This document shows, one piece after another, positions 1 through 7,711 of a stretch of DNA of 30,861 bases; the stretch's first letter is position 1; every line of letters begins with the position of its first letter. A model generated the notes under the pieces. It searched no databases. It was given only the letters and a program-made list of their open reading frames with translations, and was not told where the DNA came from. Both the position numbers and the translations under genes were made by a program. The stretch is from a virus: IMG/VR virus record IMGVR_UViG_3300032092_000156, positions 1 to 30,861 of that record. The stretch is one strand, 5' to 3'.

Positions 1-27
1 CGGAAGTTATTTATACAAGAGGACTGG

Positions 28-228
28 ATGACAAACAAAGATCAAATTAAAAAAGCACTAGAAACAATAGGAACAGAGAAAGCCTTGCAGTGTTTAATCG
101 AAAGTATTGACGAGAGTACAGAGTGGGCAGACGCTCCTATCTGGAAATTTAAGCTTATCGAAAACTTAGAAGATGCTTATAACTCATACATGGATCAATT
201 TACTAAGGAGACTAGTGATGCGTCTTGA
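28..228 (+). CDS. Small hypothetical phage protein, 66 aa
   Basis: Function not recognised. The product is acidic and mostly helical in appearance, with no cysteine cluster or membrane segment. The ATG at 28 follows an AGAGGA ribosome-binding sequence. The same frame is open back to base 1 without a stop, so the gene could begin before the window. Its end overlaps the next gene by a few codons, the usual tight packing of this phage. Confidence 0.6.
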   Translation: MTNKDQIKKALETIGTEKALQCLIESIDESTEWADAPIWKFKLIENLEDAYNSYMDQFTKETSDAS

Positions 229-565
229 TTTGGCTATGGGATTAAAGGTTGGAGATAAGATTGTTAATGTGTTTATGGATGAACTCGTTATATCAAACAT
301 AGACCATAGCTATGATCCTAAACCACCAGTATTCATTGCACTAGATACTATGTTGCAAAAACATTACCTTTGGTTTGATGATATTTATTATCCAGACTTG
401 TCCGATATTTGTGATGAAGAAAAAAGCTTTGTCCTTTGGGCTAAAGATAATAGGCAACTTGTTGGAGAAAATTCGCGTTTACTCAAGACTGTTTATATGC
501 AAGGATTCTCTATGGGTTTTGAGCATAAGAGACAAACATCTTATGAGGAGCAAATGCAAAAATGA
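218..565 (+). CDS. Hypothetical phage protein, 115 aa
   Basis: Function not recognised. I chose the ATG at 218 because an AAGGAG ribosome-binding sequence lies just upstream; the longer reading from 173 would start deep inside the preceding gene. The protein begins MRLDLAMGLKVGDKI, a small beta-rich opening, and ends in a charged helix. The stop overlaps the next start as ATGA, suggesting translational coupling. Confidence 0.65.
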   Translation: MRLDLAMGLKVGDKIVNVFMDELVISNIDHSYDPKPPVFIALDTMLQKHYLWFDDIYYPDLSDICDEEKSFVLWAKDNRQLVGENSRLLKTVYMQGFSMGFEHKRQTSYEEQMQK

Positions 566-876
566 GCGATCAGGAATATGATCCAGACTGGAAACGAGAA
601 GATTATGATATGACGCTCAAGTATGAACCTATGAATTTATCTAAGGTGAATACTATACTAACACAATATAAGGGGCAACCAGTATTGGATTATATTATTG
701 AACTATATAAGTTAATTGAATATCAAAAACAAAGAATATCTCAACAGGAAAAAGAGATTATTGCTTTTAGACATGAAAAAGCATGGCAACATTATGATAA
801 TCCTATTGAGAATTATGATCCAGCTACAAGAAAGAATATAAATAGACCTCCTAAATCTGGTAATGCGAGTTGCTAA
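562..876 (+). CDS. Hypothetical protein with a central helix, 104 aa
   Basis: Function not recognised. The product is hydrophilic, with a helical, coiled-coil-like stretch around residues 45-75 rich in Gln, Lys and Glu. It ends in a Pro/Asn-rich tail with a terminal Cys. The start overlaps the preceding stop by four bases, so it is probably translated by coupling to the upstream gene. Confidence 0.65.
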   Translation: MSDQEYDPDWKREDYDMTLKYEPMNLSKVNTILTQYKGQPVLDYIIELYKLIEYQKQRISQQEKEIIAFRHEKAWQHYDNPIENYDPATRKNINRPPKSGNASC

Positions 877-878
877 TT

Positions 879-1124
879 ATGATGATATCTGAAATTAAAA
901 AGTGGGCCAAAGAAAAAGGTTATGAAGTAATTAAAGATAAGGAGGACGGTCTTTATTATTGGGCTAAATTAGATGCTGGGCCTGACGCTAGTGGGGTATC
1001 TAAAAGTGTGAGTAAAGTAGCTACAGCAATCTTTAATCATTTAACAGAAGAGAAGTGGGTTGAATATCAACTTAAATTCAAAGAAGAGAAAGAATATACT
1101 AAATTTACAGTGAGTGATTATTAA
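879..1124 (+). CDS. Hypothetical protein, 81 aa
   Basis: Function not recognised. I chose the ATG at 879, which lies three bases after the preceding stop; an in-frame TTG at 870 and a second ATG at 882 are alternatives and no strong ribosome-binding site decides. The protein is Lys/Glu-rich with a predicted helix, strand, helix arrangement and no recognisable motif. Confidence 0.6.
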   Translation: MMISEIKKWAKEKGYEVIKDKEDGLYYWAKLDAGPDASGVSKSVSKVATAIFNHLTEEKWVEYQLKFKEEKEYTKFTVSDY

Positions 1125-1350
1125 TGTACATTTTACAATTAAATCCCCTATCAATGTTTTTACTCCAAAAGGAGAAGGTTTTGCTAGGATGGTTATAGAT
1201 TATGGCCCAGATATTAATACTATTTGGGTAGTAGACTTATTCTCAACAAGAGAATGTATTCATGTAGACAGTCACGAAATATACTTTGGTGCTAATCCTA
1301 TGTGTAATTTACAAGAACCAAACTTACCATCAGAAAGAACAGTGCCTTGA
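1114..1350 (+). CDS. Hypothetical protein, 78 aa, GTG start
   Basis: Function not recognised. Translation probably starts at GTG 1114, eleven bases inside the preceding gene. The ATG at 1124 is in another frame and gives only about two dozen codons. The protein is beta-rich, with segments such as VIDYGPDINTIWVVDL typical of a small barrel. Its stop overlaps the TTG start of the next gene. Confidence 0.55.
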   Translation: MIINVHFTIKSPINVFTPKGEGFARMVIDYGPDINTIWVVDLFSTRECIHVDSHEIYFGANPMCNLQEPNLPSERTVP

Positions 1351-2000
1351 GCAATTACTTAAATATAGACGTTCCTCCGTTTTGGTGCTTCCTTGATACG
1401 GGTTTTTTACATGACGAACTTCCTAATGTAAAAAATGAAAGAATAGTGGTAGAGGTTTTTAGTTTTACTAGTATTCCGCAAAGATGTGGTATGTTTTCTG
1501 TTATGACAGAATATGGAAGTCAACACGCTAGAGTTCCAATACAATATTTAAGAGGTGGCGATGAAGGAGGTAGTGAATATCCATTGGATTGGATACAACT
1601 ATGGGATAGCATGAGCTACTATGTGTCTTGCAATATTAATGAATATACAAAAAACAGAGCAGCTAAAATAATGCTAAAGGATCATTCGTTACATAAATCG
1701 AAATACTTGTTTACTTTAGACTGGTGTTTTGGCCCACAGTATAAATCTGGTTATGGAGAAATGGCTGCTGGTCATAAATGTGGTCATGTGTTCTTAGGTG
1801 AAGGTGGACAATTTTTTATACAACCCAATAATAGGGTATTATGGATGGATGGAGGAAGTTTTATCAGTAGAACATTTGACAAGAAGCCAGACTGGAAAGT
1901 TTTTAGCAAAGAATTTAGTTGTGAAAATACTGGAAGTAGATGGATAAGTAAATCAGAAGAAGAAGAATATTTTTACGAATTCAAAGAGTCAAAAGATTAA
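1347..2000 (+). CDS. Conserved-looking phage protein of unknown function, 217 aa
   Basis: Function not recognised. Translation appears to start at TTG 1347, overlapping the preceding TGA; the next in-frame Met is near residue 49 and would remove a well-formed N-terminus. The protein is rich in Trp, Tyr, Phe and Gly, with few Lys in its core, suggesting a compact beta-rich fold. It contains VMTEYGSQHARVPIQYLR and an acidic C-terminus. No signal peptide or membrane segment is visible. Confidence 0.6.
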   Translation: MSNYLNIDVPPFWCFLDTGFLHDELPNVKNERIVVEVFSFTSIPQRCGMFSVMTEYGSQHARVPIQYLRGGDEGGSEYPLDWIQLWDSMSYYVSCNINEYTKNRAAKIMLKDHSLHKSKYLFTLDWCFGPQYKSGYGEMAAGHKCGHVFLGEGGQFFIQPNNRVLWMDGGSFISRTFDKKPDWKVFSKEFSCENTGSRWISKSEEEEYFYEFKESKD

Positions 2001-2005
2001 TGATA

Positions 2006-2179
2006 ATGGAAAATAAAGAAGAAGCTGAAACACAAATGATACCAATAGTGCCAGCACTAACTATATCTGGAATTATTAATGCTTCTGTGAGTGGTATTGT
2101 TAGTTTCATTGCCGTATACTTCTTCGCTCCAATATGGAATAAGATAACTAGCTACTGGAATAAGAATGACATACATTAA
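2006..2179 (+). CDS. Small single-pass membrane protein, 57 aa
   Basis: This short gene starts at ATG 2006, six bases after the previous stop. An acidic N-terminus (MENKEEAETQ) precedes one hydrophobic segment of about 30 residues (roughly 12-42), followed by a Trp/Lys-rich tail. That pattern fits a small inner-membrane protein. It overlaps the next gene by 14 bases. The function is unknown; small membrane proteins of this kind are common in phage early regions. Confidence 0.5.
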   Translation: MENKEEAETQMIPIVPALTISGIINASVSGIVSFIAVYFFAPIWNKITSYWNKNDIH

Positions 2180-2405
2180 ATTTATCTCAAAAACAGATGA
2201 ATGGTTTGATGCTGGTACAGAAGTTTTTGACGCTACAATATGCGATTGGGGAAGAACCACTAAGAGAATGACTGTTGATAACTATAATAACATTTGGCTA
2301 AAAGCTGGACATATTTTGGGTCGCGGACTAAGGAATGGATTTTGGGATGAAGAACTTTGCCCACTAGAAGAATTTGAAATATCATATACAGAGGATCAAG
2401 TATGA
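2166..2405 (+). CDS. Hypothetical protein, 79 aa
   Basis: Function not recognised. The product is rich in aromatic residues and acidic overall, beginning MTYIKFISKTDEWFDAGTEV, a beta-strand-like opening. It overlaps the end of the small membrane protein upstream and the thyX start downstream (ATGA), so the three are likely translated from one transcript. Confidence 0.6.
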   Translation: MTYIKFISKTDEWFDAGTEVFDATICDWGRTTKRMTVDNYNNIWLKAGHILGRGLRNGFWDEELCPLEEFEISYTEDQV

Positions 2406-3031
2406 AAGATAATAGAGTCGAACTCTTAGGGTATTATGGCGATGATAATGTTATGGCTTGTTCAGCATGGACAAGTACATCTAGAAATTTGTCTCCAGAA
2501 AAGTTAGAAAGAATTCCGGCACTACTGTCTATGTTAGCTAATGAGGGGCATCATACTCCTTTTGAAAAATCTCAATTACATTTTCTAGTCACCACCGATA
2601 TTGCTTCACATATTCATATTATTAAACATAGGATTGGAGTAAGCGTCAATGGAGAGTCTGCTAGATATAAAGAGATTAAAGAAGATCAATATTTAATTCC
2701 TCACGATTGGCCGGAACACTGGCAAAATATGCTAGATAGCTATACACAAGATGGCCTTAAGCTATACCATGATTGCGTAAAGAGTTTAACTGAAGAATAT
2801 GGTATGGATAGAAAAAGAGCAAAGGAATCAGCAAGATTTTTTCGCCCATACAATACTCAGATAACAGCAGACGTTAGTTTTAATTGGCGAAGTTTTTATC
2901 ATTTTCAGTCTTTGCGTAATAAATCTAATGCTCAACTAGAGATTAGGGAAATTGCACAGCAGATGCTAGACTTGGTGAAAAATATCGAAGGAAATCCTTT
3001 TGAGTATACAATAGCTGCGTTTAACTTATAG
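2402..3031 (+). CDS. thyX: Flavin-dependent thymidylate synthase ThyX
   Basis: ThyX converts dUMP to dTMP using methylenetetrahydrofolate, FAD and NADPH, supplying thymidylate for phage DNA synthesis. The signature lies at residues 76-89 (HRIGVSVNGESARY), matching the family motif around HR..S.N..S.RY, with one residue more than the textbook RHRx7S spacing. An EGHHTPFEKS segment near residues 48-57 and the C-terminal NKSNAQLEIREIAQQM helix also fit the family. At 209 aa it is slightly short for ThyX. The start overlaps the preceding stop by four bases. A convergent HNH nuclease gene abuts the 3' end. Confidence 0.93.
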   Translation: MKDNRVELLGYYGDDNVMACSAWTSTSRNLSPEKLERIPALLSMLANEGHHTPFEKSQLHFLVTTDIASHIHIIKHRIGVSVNGESARYKEIKEDQYLIPHDWPEHWQNMLDSYTQDGLKLYHDCVKSLTEEYGMDRKRAKESARFFRPYNTQITADVSFNWRSFYHFQSLRNKSNAQLEIREIAQQMLDLVKNIEGNPFEYTIAAFNL

Positions 3032-3664
3032 GAGTTTATTTGATTTTACAATATTGTCTTTGGCCCACAGTGGTTGTAGATTAGTATAGTGAAAACATAT
3101 TTTTTGTTGTTCTGGTTTTGTCAGATCAAAACTTGAGCATGGTTTTATGTGGTCTATATGCCAACCATTTTTACCATAGTTTTCCCAACTCATTCCTTTT
3201 TGAAACAATCTAGATAAATATTCTTTTAAAAATTCAATGCTACATCCAATCAATTCTTTTGTGGTTCCATGTTTTTTATTGTTTCTTATTGCTTGATTTA
3301 ATCTACTTCTAAGACTCCCGGTTATCCTATACAATATGTTATTTTGTCTTTTATTTTTTTCATATTCTCTTGAGTGTTTTCGATAAACTTTGGAGCTTTT
3401 ATGTTTTAGAATTTGCTTTTTGTTTTGTTCATAATATTTTTGATTATACTCTGAAATTTTATCTTTATTTGAGCCTCTATATTCTACCATATAGTCTTTT
3501 CTTTTTGATAAAATCTCCGACTTGTTTTTTTGAAAATGCTGCCTATGATATAGAGCAACACAACTTTTACATTTTGCATCCAAACCAAATGCTCCACCTT
3601 TTTTGTGATAAAAAGACCTAAAGAGTTTTTTCTTTCCGCATACACGACATATTTTTTTAGACAT
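3026..3664 (-). CDS. HNH endonuclease with N-terminal zinc module (free-standing, homing-type)
   Basis: A 212-aa nuclease on the minus strand, convergent with thyX and overlapping its last six bases. The N-terminus has a CxxC pair (CRVCGKK) followed about 20 residues later by CKSC, a zinc-binding module seen on many phage HNH proteins. A long basic linker leads to the C-terminal HNH core (GWHIDHIKP, then TNLQPLWAKDN). Translation starts at the ATG complementary to 3662-3664 behind AAGGAG. The opposite orientation and position beside a thymidylate synthase gene fit a mobile homing endonuclease, but no intron is visible and the target is unknown. Confidence 0.88.
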   Translation of the reverse strand: MSKKICRVCGKKKLFRSFYHKKGGAFGLDAKCKSCVALYHRQHFQKNKSEILSKRKDYMVEYRGSNKDKISEYNQKYYEQNKKQILKHKSSKVYRKHSREYEKNKRQNNILYRITGSLRSRLNQAIRNNKKHGTTKELIGCSIEFLKEYLSRLFQKGMSWENYGKNGWHIDHIKPCSSFDLTKPEQQKICFHYTNLQPLWAKDNIVKSNKLL

Positions 3665-3748
3665 TGTTTGACTCCTTATTAATAATCATACACCAAATTT
3701 CAAGAATTTACACAATTCCCACAGTATCAGAAGCATTGAGATGGAATA

Positions 3749-3937
3749 ATGAAAATGTATAATATTACGGCACAAGTCTATGAGTTGCATGATACATCCA
3801 AACAACATCTTTTGATTAATCAAGTTATGGATGCAGCATCAGAAGAAGATGCTATTTTTCAGTTTAAAGATCAATATCGTATTCAGTTTCAAGTAGTTAA
3901 AATTCATTCTGTAGAGCAATTTGAATATGGAAACTAA
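3749..3937 (+). CDS. Hypothetical protein, 62 aa
   Basis: Function not recognised. The protein has a strand-helix-strand appearance: MYNITAQVYELHD, then ASEEDAIFQFKDQY, then IQFQVVKIHSV. This resembles a small ferredoxin-like half fold found in many short phage proteins. The ATG at 3749 or 3755 could be used. The last codons overlap the next gene. Confidence 0.55.
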   Translation: MKMYNITAQVYELHDTSKQHLLINQVMDAASEEDAIFQFKDQYRIQFQVVKIHSVEQFEYGN

Positions 3938-4568
3938 ATCTAACCTTACAATAAAGATAGTTAGAGAATTGCTAGACTATGGATTCTCGATACTGCTTTA
4001 TAACCAAGATCAATTAGAGGATGCTTGTGGTGGATGGTGCTGGATAGATGATGATGAAAATAAAAGAGAATTTGCTATTGCTATGAAGCATCATATGAGC
4101 TTTGAAATTATTCTTCATGAATATTGTCACTTTTTACAATGGAGAGATGATCGTAAACTATGGAATAGAAGTATGATGACCTACGACACTCTTTTTAATT
4201 GGATTAGTTATCCTTCTCTGGTAGCTACTCCTTTTATTAAAGACCTTGAAGTTACTGAAGATCAATTAGATCAAAGCTTACATGATATTCTAGAGATAGA
4301 GCATGATTGTGAAAGAAGGGTTTTGAAATTGGTTAAGAATTGTCCTATAGAAGATTTTGATACTGATAAATATATTCGTGCGGCTAATGCTTATCTGTGG
4401 TCTTATCATTTAAATAGAGAATTAAGAATGAGACCAAAGACTCCAATATATTCAGAAGAACTATTAGAACATATGCCGAATGTTTTTAATAATGATCTGT
4501 CTTTTTACTTAGATAGACATAACTTAACTGATCCTATTCGACAAGCATTATTGGCTGAATACGAATAA
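3927..4568 (+). CDS. Zincin-like protein with HExxH motif, 213 aa
   Basis: The protein contains HEYCHFLQW at about residues 66-74, the HExxH metal-binding signature of zinc-dependent peptidases, preceded by a hydrophobic helix. A later segment IEHDCERRVLKL could provide the third zinc ligand; this is inference. No signal peptide is present, so it would act in the cytoplasm. I chose ATG 3927 over the TTG at 3921. Phage proteins with an isolated HExxH motif are common and their substrates are mostly unknown, so a specific peptidase role is not claimed. Confidence 0.7.
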   Translation: METKSNLTIKIVRELLDYGFSILLYNQDQLEDACGGWCWIDDDENKREFAIAMKHHMSFEIILHEYCHFLQWRDDRKLWNRSMMTYDTLFNWISYPSLVATPFIKDLEVTEDQLDQSLHDILEIEHDCERRVLKLVKNCPIEDFDTDKYIRAANAYLWSYHLNRELRMRPKTPIYSEELLEHMPNVFNNDLSFYLDRHNLTDPIRQALLAEYE

Positions 4569-4582
4569 TTCTCAAGTGTCTG

Positions 4583-4611
4583 TTGACAACAGGCCGATAA
4601 CAGGATATAAT
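4583..4611 (+). promoter_or_regulatory. Sigma70-type promoter for uvsE
   Basis: Consensus TTGACA at 4583-4588, a 17-base spacer and perfect TATAAT at 4606-4611. It ends 20 bases before the uvsE start. The spacer carries GGCCGATAA, part of the CGAT motif shared by most promoters here. Confidence 0.9.
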
Positions 4612-4630
4612 CCAGCCACAGGAGAAATTT

Positions 4631-5554
4631 ATGAATCGTCTAGGACTCTGCTGCATATCTCTCAAGCTGAAAGAACAAGGTTTTGGTCATCAGACTATGA
4701 CTTTTAAACGATTCAATTCTTTACCGCGAGAAGAAGCATTAGAAACTCTTGGAGATAGAATCTTAAATAATCTAGTCACAACAAATAGAACCATTCAATT
4801 TTGTGCAGAGAATAACTATGTTTATCGTGTTAGTAGCGACATTTTTCCTCTTATTACTTATGATGAGGCTAATGTAAGCCTTGAAGATTTGCCCAACTAT
4901 GACGCTATTCAAGACGAGTTTGATAATATTGAGCAAAGCATATCCTCTACTAATGTACGGGTTTCTGCTCATCCTAGTGAATTTAATAGTTTGTCAAGTC
5001 TCAACGAAAAAGTTGTCGAAAAAACAATTGCAGAACTCAATTTCTACAGTAGTTTCTTTGATAGAATAGGCTTGCCAGCAGACCGACGATCACCCATGAA
5101 TTTCCATGTTCATAATAATAATGGAACCAGAGAAGAAATCGCCCACAGGTTCTACAATAACTTTAAAAAGCTTGATGAAAACTGTCAGTCCCGCATTGTC
5201 ATAGAAAACGACGATAAACTTAATTGCTGGAGTGTTAAAGAGTTGGTAGATATTTTTCATCCTATTACTCGCATACCAATCACCTTCGACTATCTGCATC
5301 ATAAGTGTCATCCAAATAACCTATCAGAACAAGATGCTATTAATAGATGTTGGGAGACTTGGCAAACTACTCCATTATTTCATTATAGTGAAAGTCGCCC
5401 CGGTAATAACCCAAGAGCGCATTGTGATATTCCCACACAACCAATTAATACTTACGGATTAGAATTTGACTTAGATTTTGAGGTTAAGCAAAAAGATTTG
5501 GCGATTCATGAATATCAACAACTTTATCCACAATTCTCTACTATAGGAGTTTAA
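4631..5554 (+). CDS. uvsE: UV-damage endonuclease UvsE/UVDE
   Basis: UVDE-family enzymes nick DNA 5' to UV photoproducts and other lesions, starting an alternative excision repair. The 307-aa product has the family's TIM-barrel landmarks in order: RLGLCCIS at the N-terminus, RVSAHPSEF near residue 110, MNFHVHNN, VIENDD, FDYLHHKCHP, and HYSESR near residue 255. These supply the His, Glu and Asp metal ligands. The length matches the bacterial family. The gene has its own strong promoter and the ribosome-binding sequence AGGAGA. It probably repairs phage DNA damaged by sunlight. Confidence 0.93.
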   Translation: MNRLGLCCISLKLKEQGFGHQTMTFKRFNSLPREEALETLGDRILNNLVTTNRTIQFCAENNYVYRVSSDIFPLITYDEANVSLEDLPNYDAIQDEFDNIEQSISSTNVRVSAHPSEFNSLSSLNEKVVEKTIAELNFYSSFFDRIGLPADRRSPMNFHVHNNNGTREEIAHRFYNNFKKLDENCQSRIVIENDDKLNCWSVKELVDIFHPITRIPITFDYLHHKCHPNNLSEQDAINRCWETWQTTPLFHYSESRPGNNPRAHCDIPTQPINTYGLEFDLDFEVKQKDLAIHEYQQLYPQFSTIGV

Positions 5555-5556
5555 AT

Positions 5557-5703
5557 ATGGCTCAGATAGGTGCAATTTCCATTAGTCCCAATGTTAATAC
5601 CCAAGCTATCATTAACTTGCTAAAGGAAGATAAAAAGATTACTATTGGTCAGGAGCAAGTTGGCCCCAACGGTGATAAATATATCCCCATAGAAAAGAAC
5701 TAA
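5557..5703 (+). CDS. Small hypothetical protein, 48 aa
   Basis: Starts at ATG 5557 behind ATAGGAG at the uvsE stop. The sequence opens MAQIGAISISPNVNTQ and ends in DKYIPIEKN. The Gly/Asn turns and alternating hydrophobics suggest a small beta-rich protein. The function is unknown. The good ribosome-binding site and the tight fit between its neighbours support it as a real gene. Confidence 0.6.
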   Translation: MAQIGAISISPNVNTQAIINLLKEDKKITIGQEQVGPNGDKYIPIEKN

Positions 5704-5704
5704 A

Positions 5705-5854
5705 ATGTCAGCTAACCTTATTCTTATTACTGGCTTAATTTATATTTACATAGCCATAGAACAGGGTTATCTGCATAATAATTATGGTATGTTTATCACA
5801 TATCTTGGCTATGCAGCAGCAAATGTAGGTTTGTATATGTTAGCCTCTAAATAA
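5705..5854 (+). CDS. Small two-helix membrane protein, 49 aa
   Basis: Starts at ATG 5705, one base after the previous stop. Two hydrophobic segments (about residues 4-18 and 28-47) are joined by a short polar turn (EQGYLHNN), indicating a small hairpin membrane protein. The function is unknown. Confidence 0.55.
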   Translation: MSANLILITGLIYIYIAIEQGYLHNNYGMFITYLGYAAANVGLYMLASK

Positions 5855-5865
5855 AAGAACTGATT

Positions 5866-6069
5866 ATGAAAGAACCAAAAAGAATTAAATTAGATCCAGA
5901 AACTCCAACACCAAAAGAACCAGTTAAGTATAGACTATTACCTGTTGATAAGGTAGAATGGAATATAGCTGGTCAAGATAATGACGATATGTATGTACCA
6001 TCAGACTTGGATAAAGCAAATAAACTTTTGGACGAAATAAATCATGAAGATAATTCAAAAAACAATTAA
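5866..6069 (+). CDS. Hypothetical protein, 67 aa
   Basis: Function not recognised. The N-terminal third is rich in Pro, Lys and Glu (MKEPKRIKLDPETPTPKEP) and probably disordered; the rest is acidic. The end overlaps the deaminase-like gene by 26 bases. Confidence 0.5.
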   Translation: MKEPKRIKLDPETPTPKEPVKYRLLPVDKVEWNIAGQDNDDMYVPSDLDKANKLLDEINHEDNSKNN

Positions 6070-6499
6070 GAAAGCTTATGAAAATTGGGAGCCTAATTCC
6101 TTAGTTCGTTGCTATCATTATTGTGGAGCTTTTGATGGCACAAAGATGATTGAGTTTGCACAGAATAATCCTGTCAAGATGAGTACAAAAGCTTTTAGAA
6201 TAGGAAAAAGATTTAACATACCTAAATATTTGGAGTTTCCCTATGTACATTCAGAATCTCATCTTATTTCTAAACTACTTGATCGCTATAATTCCATTGA
6301 TCCTAATTGGAGCGTATGTGTCCTTAGAATTAACAGACAAGGATTAATTCTTGGAAGTAAACCGTGTGTTAATTGCTCTAAGCTGTTAAATGCTGTAGGA
6401 TTAACCAAAGTTTATCATAGTGATGATAATGGAGATTTTGTCTGTCCAACCAAAACCATTAAGGTCGAAAGCTTGACAATGCCGATAGCTATGGTATAA
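6044..6499 (+). CDS. CDA-fold (cytidine/dCMP deaminase-like) protein
   Basis: The 151-aa protein carries both zinc motifs of the cytidine deaminase superfamily: HSE at residues 69-71 (H-x-E, catalytic Glu) and PCVNC at 107-111 (PCxxC), with the hydrophobic stretch VCVLRINRQG between them as in the family core. Deaminases of this type hydrolyse amino groups from cytosine nucleotides or nucleic-acid bases. With ThyX in the same region, a role in making dUMP is plausible, but the N-terminus does not clearly match dCMP deaminase, so the substrate is open. The start overlaps the preceding gene. Confidence 0.75.
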   Translation: MKIIQKTIKKAYENWEPNSLVRCYHYCGAFDGTKMIEFAQNNPVKMSTKAFRIGKRFNIPKYLEFPYVHSESHLISKLLDRYNSIDPNWSVCVLRINRQGLILGSKPCVNCSKLLNAVGLTKVYHSDDNGDFVCPTKTIKVESLTMPIAMV

Positions 6500-6500
6500 A
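6473..6500 (+). promoter_or_regulatory. Sigma70-type promoter at the end of the deaminase gene
   Basis: TTGACA at 6473-6478, a 16-base spacer containing TGCCGATAG, and TATAAA at 6495-6500. It overlaps the end of the deaminase-like gene and would drive the zinc-finger gene at 6537 and those after it. Confidence 0.8.
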
Positions 6501-6536
6501 AGAGAGCGTTAACTGATCTTTTCTATTGGAGGCGTA

Positions 6537-6755
6537 ATGAACTGCATTTATTGCAAGAACTGTGTTGGTGTTGAGAGATATGAATTTTTGATCGAAACTA
6601 ATCGTAATATAATCTGTAAAGAATGTTCAGCAGAGAAGAAGGCTGTTGGATTTATGGATTGGGGACATAAAACCGCACCAAGTTTAGTTATGGTGCCAAA
6701 TAACGCTAAAGAAACTATTAGGATTTTGGATAGAGCGAATCGCCGTGCCAGATAA
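6537..6755 (+). CDS. Small zinc-finger protein, 72 aa
   Basis: The protein has CIYCKNC at residues 3-9 and CKEC near residue 30, a CxxC...CxxC zinc-binding pattern, followed by a hydrophobic strand and a basic C-terminal helix ending NRRAR. It probably binds nucleic acid or protein; the function is unknown. It is the first gene after the 6473 promoter and has a GGAGG ribosome-binding sequence, so it is likely well expressed. Confidence 0.65.
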   Translation: MNCIYCKNCVGVERYEFLIETNRNIICKECSAEKKAVGFMDWGHKTAPSLVMVPNNAKETIRILDRANRRAR

Positions 6756-6781
6756 TTTAAATGGAAACAGGAGAGAGCTAG

Positions 6782-7030
6782 ATGATTAGTGATTACGAAA
6801 TTGAGAGTTTGCTTTTTAAACAAGTGAGTAAGCCAAAGAATCATTTGATGACAAAAGTTATTAATGTATTCCATGATTATTATCGAATTAATATTTATAC
6901 TCAGATTGAAGAAGAAGGATTGTTGAAGCGAAAGATTGCTCAAAGTTATATGACAACTTTTAGAAATAACATATTGACTATTATTCCAGATCCAGATAAA
7001 AAACCCGACGATATTAAAAAGAAAAGGTGA
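6782..7030 (+). CDS. Hypothetical protein, 82 aa
   Basis: Function not recognised. A compact alternating hydrophobic/basic protein with a Lys-rich tail (PDDIKKKR). The AGGAGAG sequence before ATG 6782 is a good ribosome-binding site. Confidence 0.6.
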   Translation: MISDYEIESLLFKQVSKPKNHLMTKVINVFHDYYRINIYTQIEEEGLLKRKIAQSYMTTFRNNILTIIPDPDKKPDDIKKKR

Positions 7031-7035
7031 GAATT

Positions 7036-7311
7036 ATGCCACTATTTGAAGTTAATACTATTTCTCTTTTTCGACACAAGTATGTTATTGAGGCTAAAAA
7101 TCTTGAACACGCTTATGATACAGTCTATTGCGATAAGCCAGAAGAATTAACCCAAAAACATCTTGAAGAAACCGTTCTTGATGGTAGGGAAATTACAGAT
7201 AGCGATTTTTATAGACTATGCTTAGATTCTATGAGCGATAGTTCAGAATTAAGCAATGCTCATCTAGGTAAACGAATTATACACAAGGTGGATTATAGCA
7301 ATGACTCCTGA
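7036..7311 (+). CDS. Hypothetical protein, 91 aa
   Basis: Function not recognised. I chose ATG 7036 behind AGGTGAG; an in-frame GTG at 7027 is the alternative. The opening PLFEVNTISLFRHKYVIEAK followed by AYDTVY has the strand-strand-helix look shared by several small phage proteins. It overlaps the next gene by 11 bases. Confidence 0.6.
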   Translation: MPLFEVNTISLFRHKYVIEAKNLEHAYDTVYCDKPEELTQKHLEETVLDGREITDSDFYRLCLDSMSDSSELSNAHLGKRIIHKVDYSNDS

Positions 7312-7711
7312 ACTTCAAGAGAAACTAATCCAAAAATATCCTGATCAGTTCAAAGGTCTTAATTATATTGAGTGTGAGGATGGTTGGTATGATCTTTTAG
7401 ATAAGCTTTTTTATTTGGTTCAGAATGAATTGGGTCGCAGAATTTTTCTAAAAGAACCATTAGAATATTTTTGTTGGATTCAAATAAAAGAAAAGTTTGG
7501 TGGATTAAGAGCTTATGCTGGTGGCTCTAATGATTATATTCAAGGATCAATAGCTATGGCAGAAAGTATGAGCTATAACATTTGTGAATCTACTGGAGAA
7601 AAAGGCAAATTAAGAAAGCAAAAGAAAGACGAAATGACAGGAGAGATTATTCCAGCATGGATGAAAACTCTTTCTGATAATGAAGCAGAGAGGCAGGGGT
7701 ATGCTCTATGA
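7301..7711 (+). CDS. Conserved phage protein of unknown function, 136 aa
   Basis: The sequence resembles a widespread phage hypothetical family in which an N-terminal ...GWYDLLDKLF helix is followed by a QIKEKFGGLRAYAGG core and then a helix with SMSYNICE and a Lys-rich tail. In many relatives the C-terminal part carries paired cysteines; here only one Cys of that segment is evident. The family's function is not known to me. Its stop overlaps the phosphoesterase start (ATGA). Confidence 0.65.
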   Translation: MTPELQEKLIQKYPDQFKGLNYIECEDGWYDLLDKLFYLVQNELGRRIFLKEPLEYFCWIQIKEKFGGLRAYAGGSNDYIQGSIAMAESMSYNICESTGEKGKLRKQKKDEMTGEIIPAWMKTLSDNEAERQGYAL

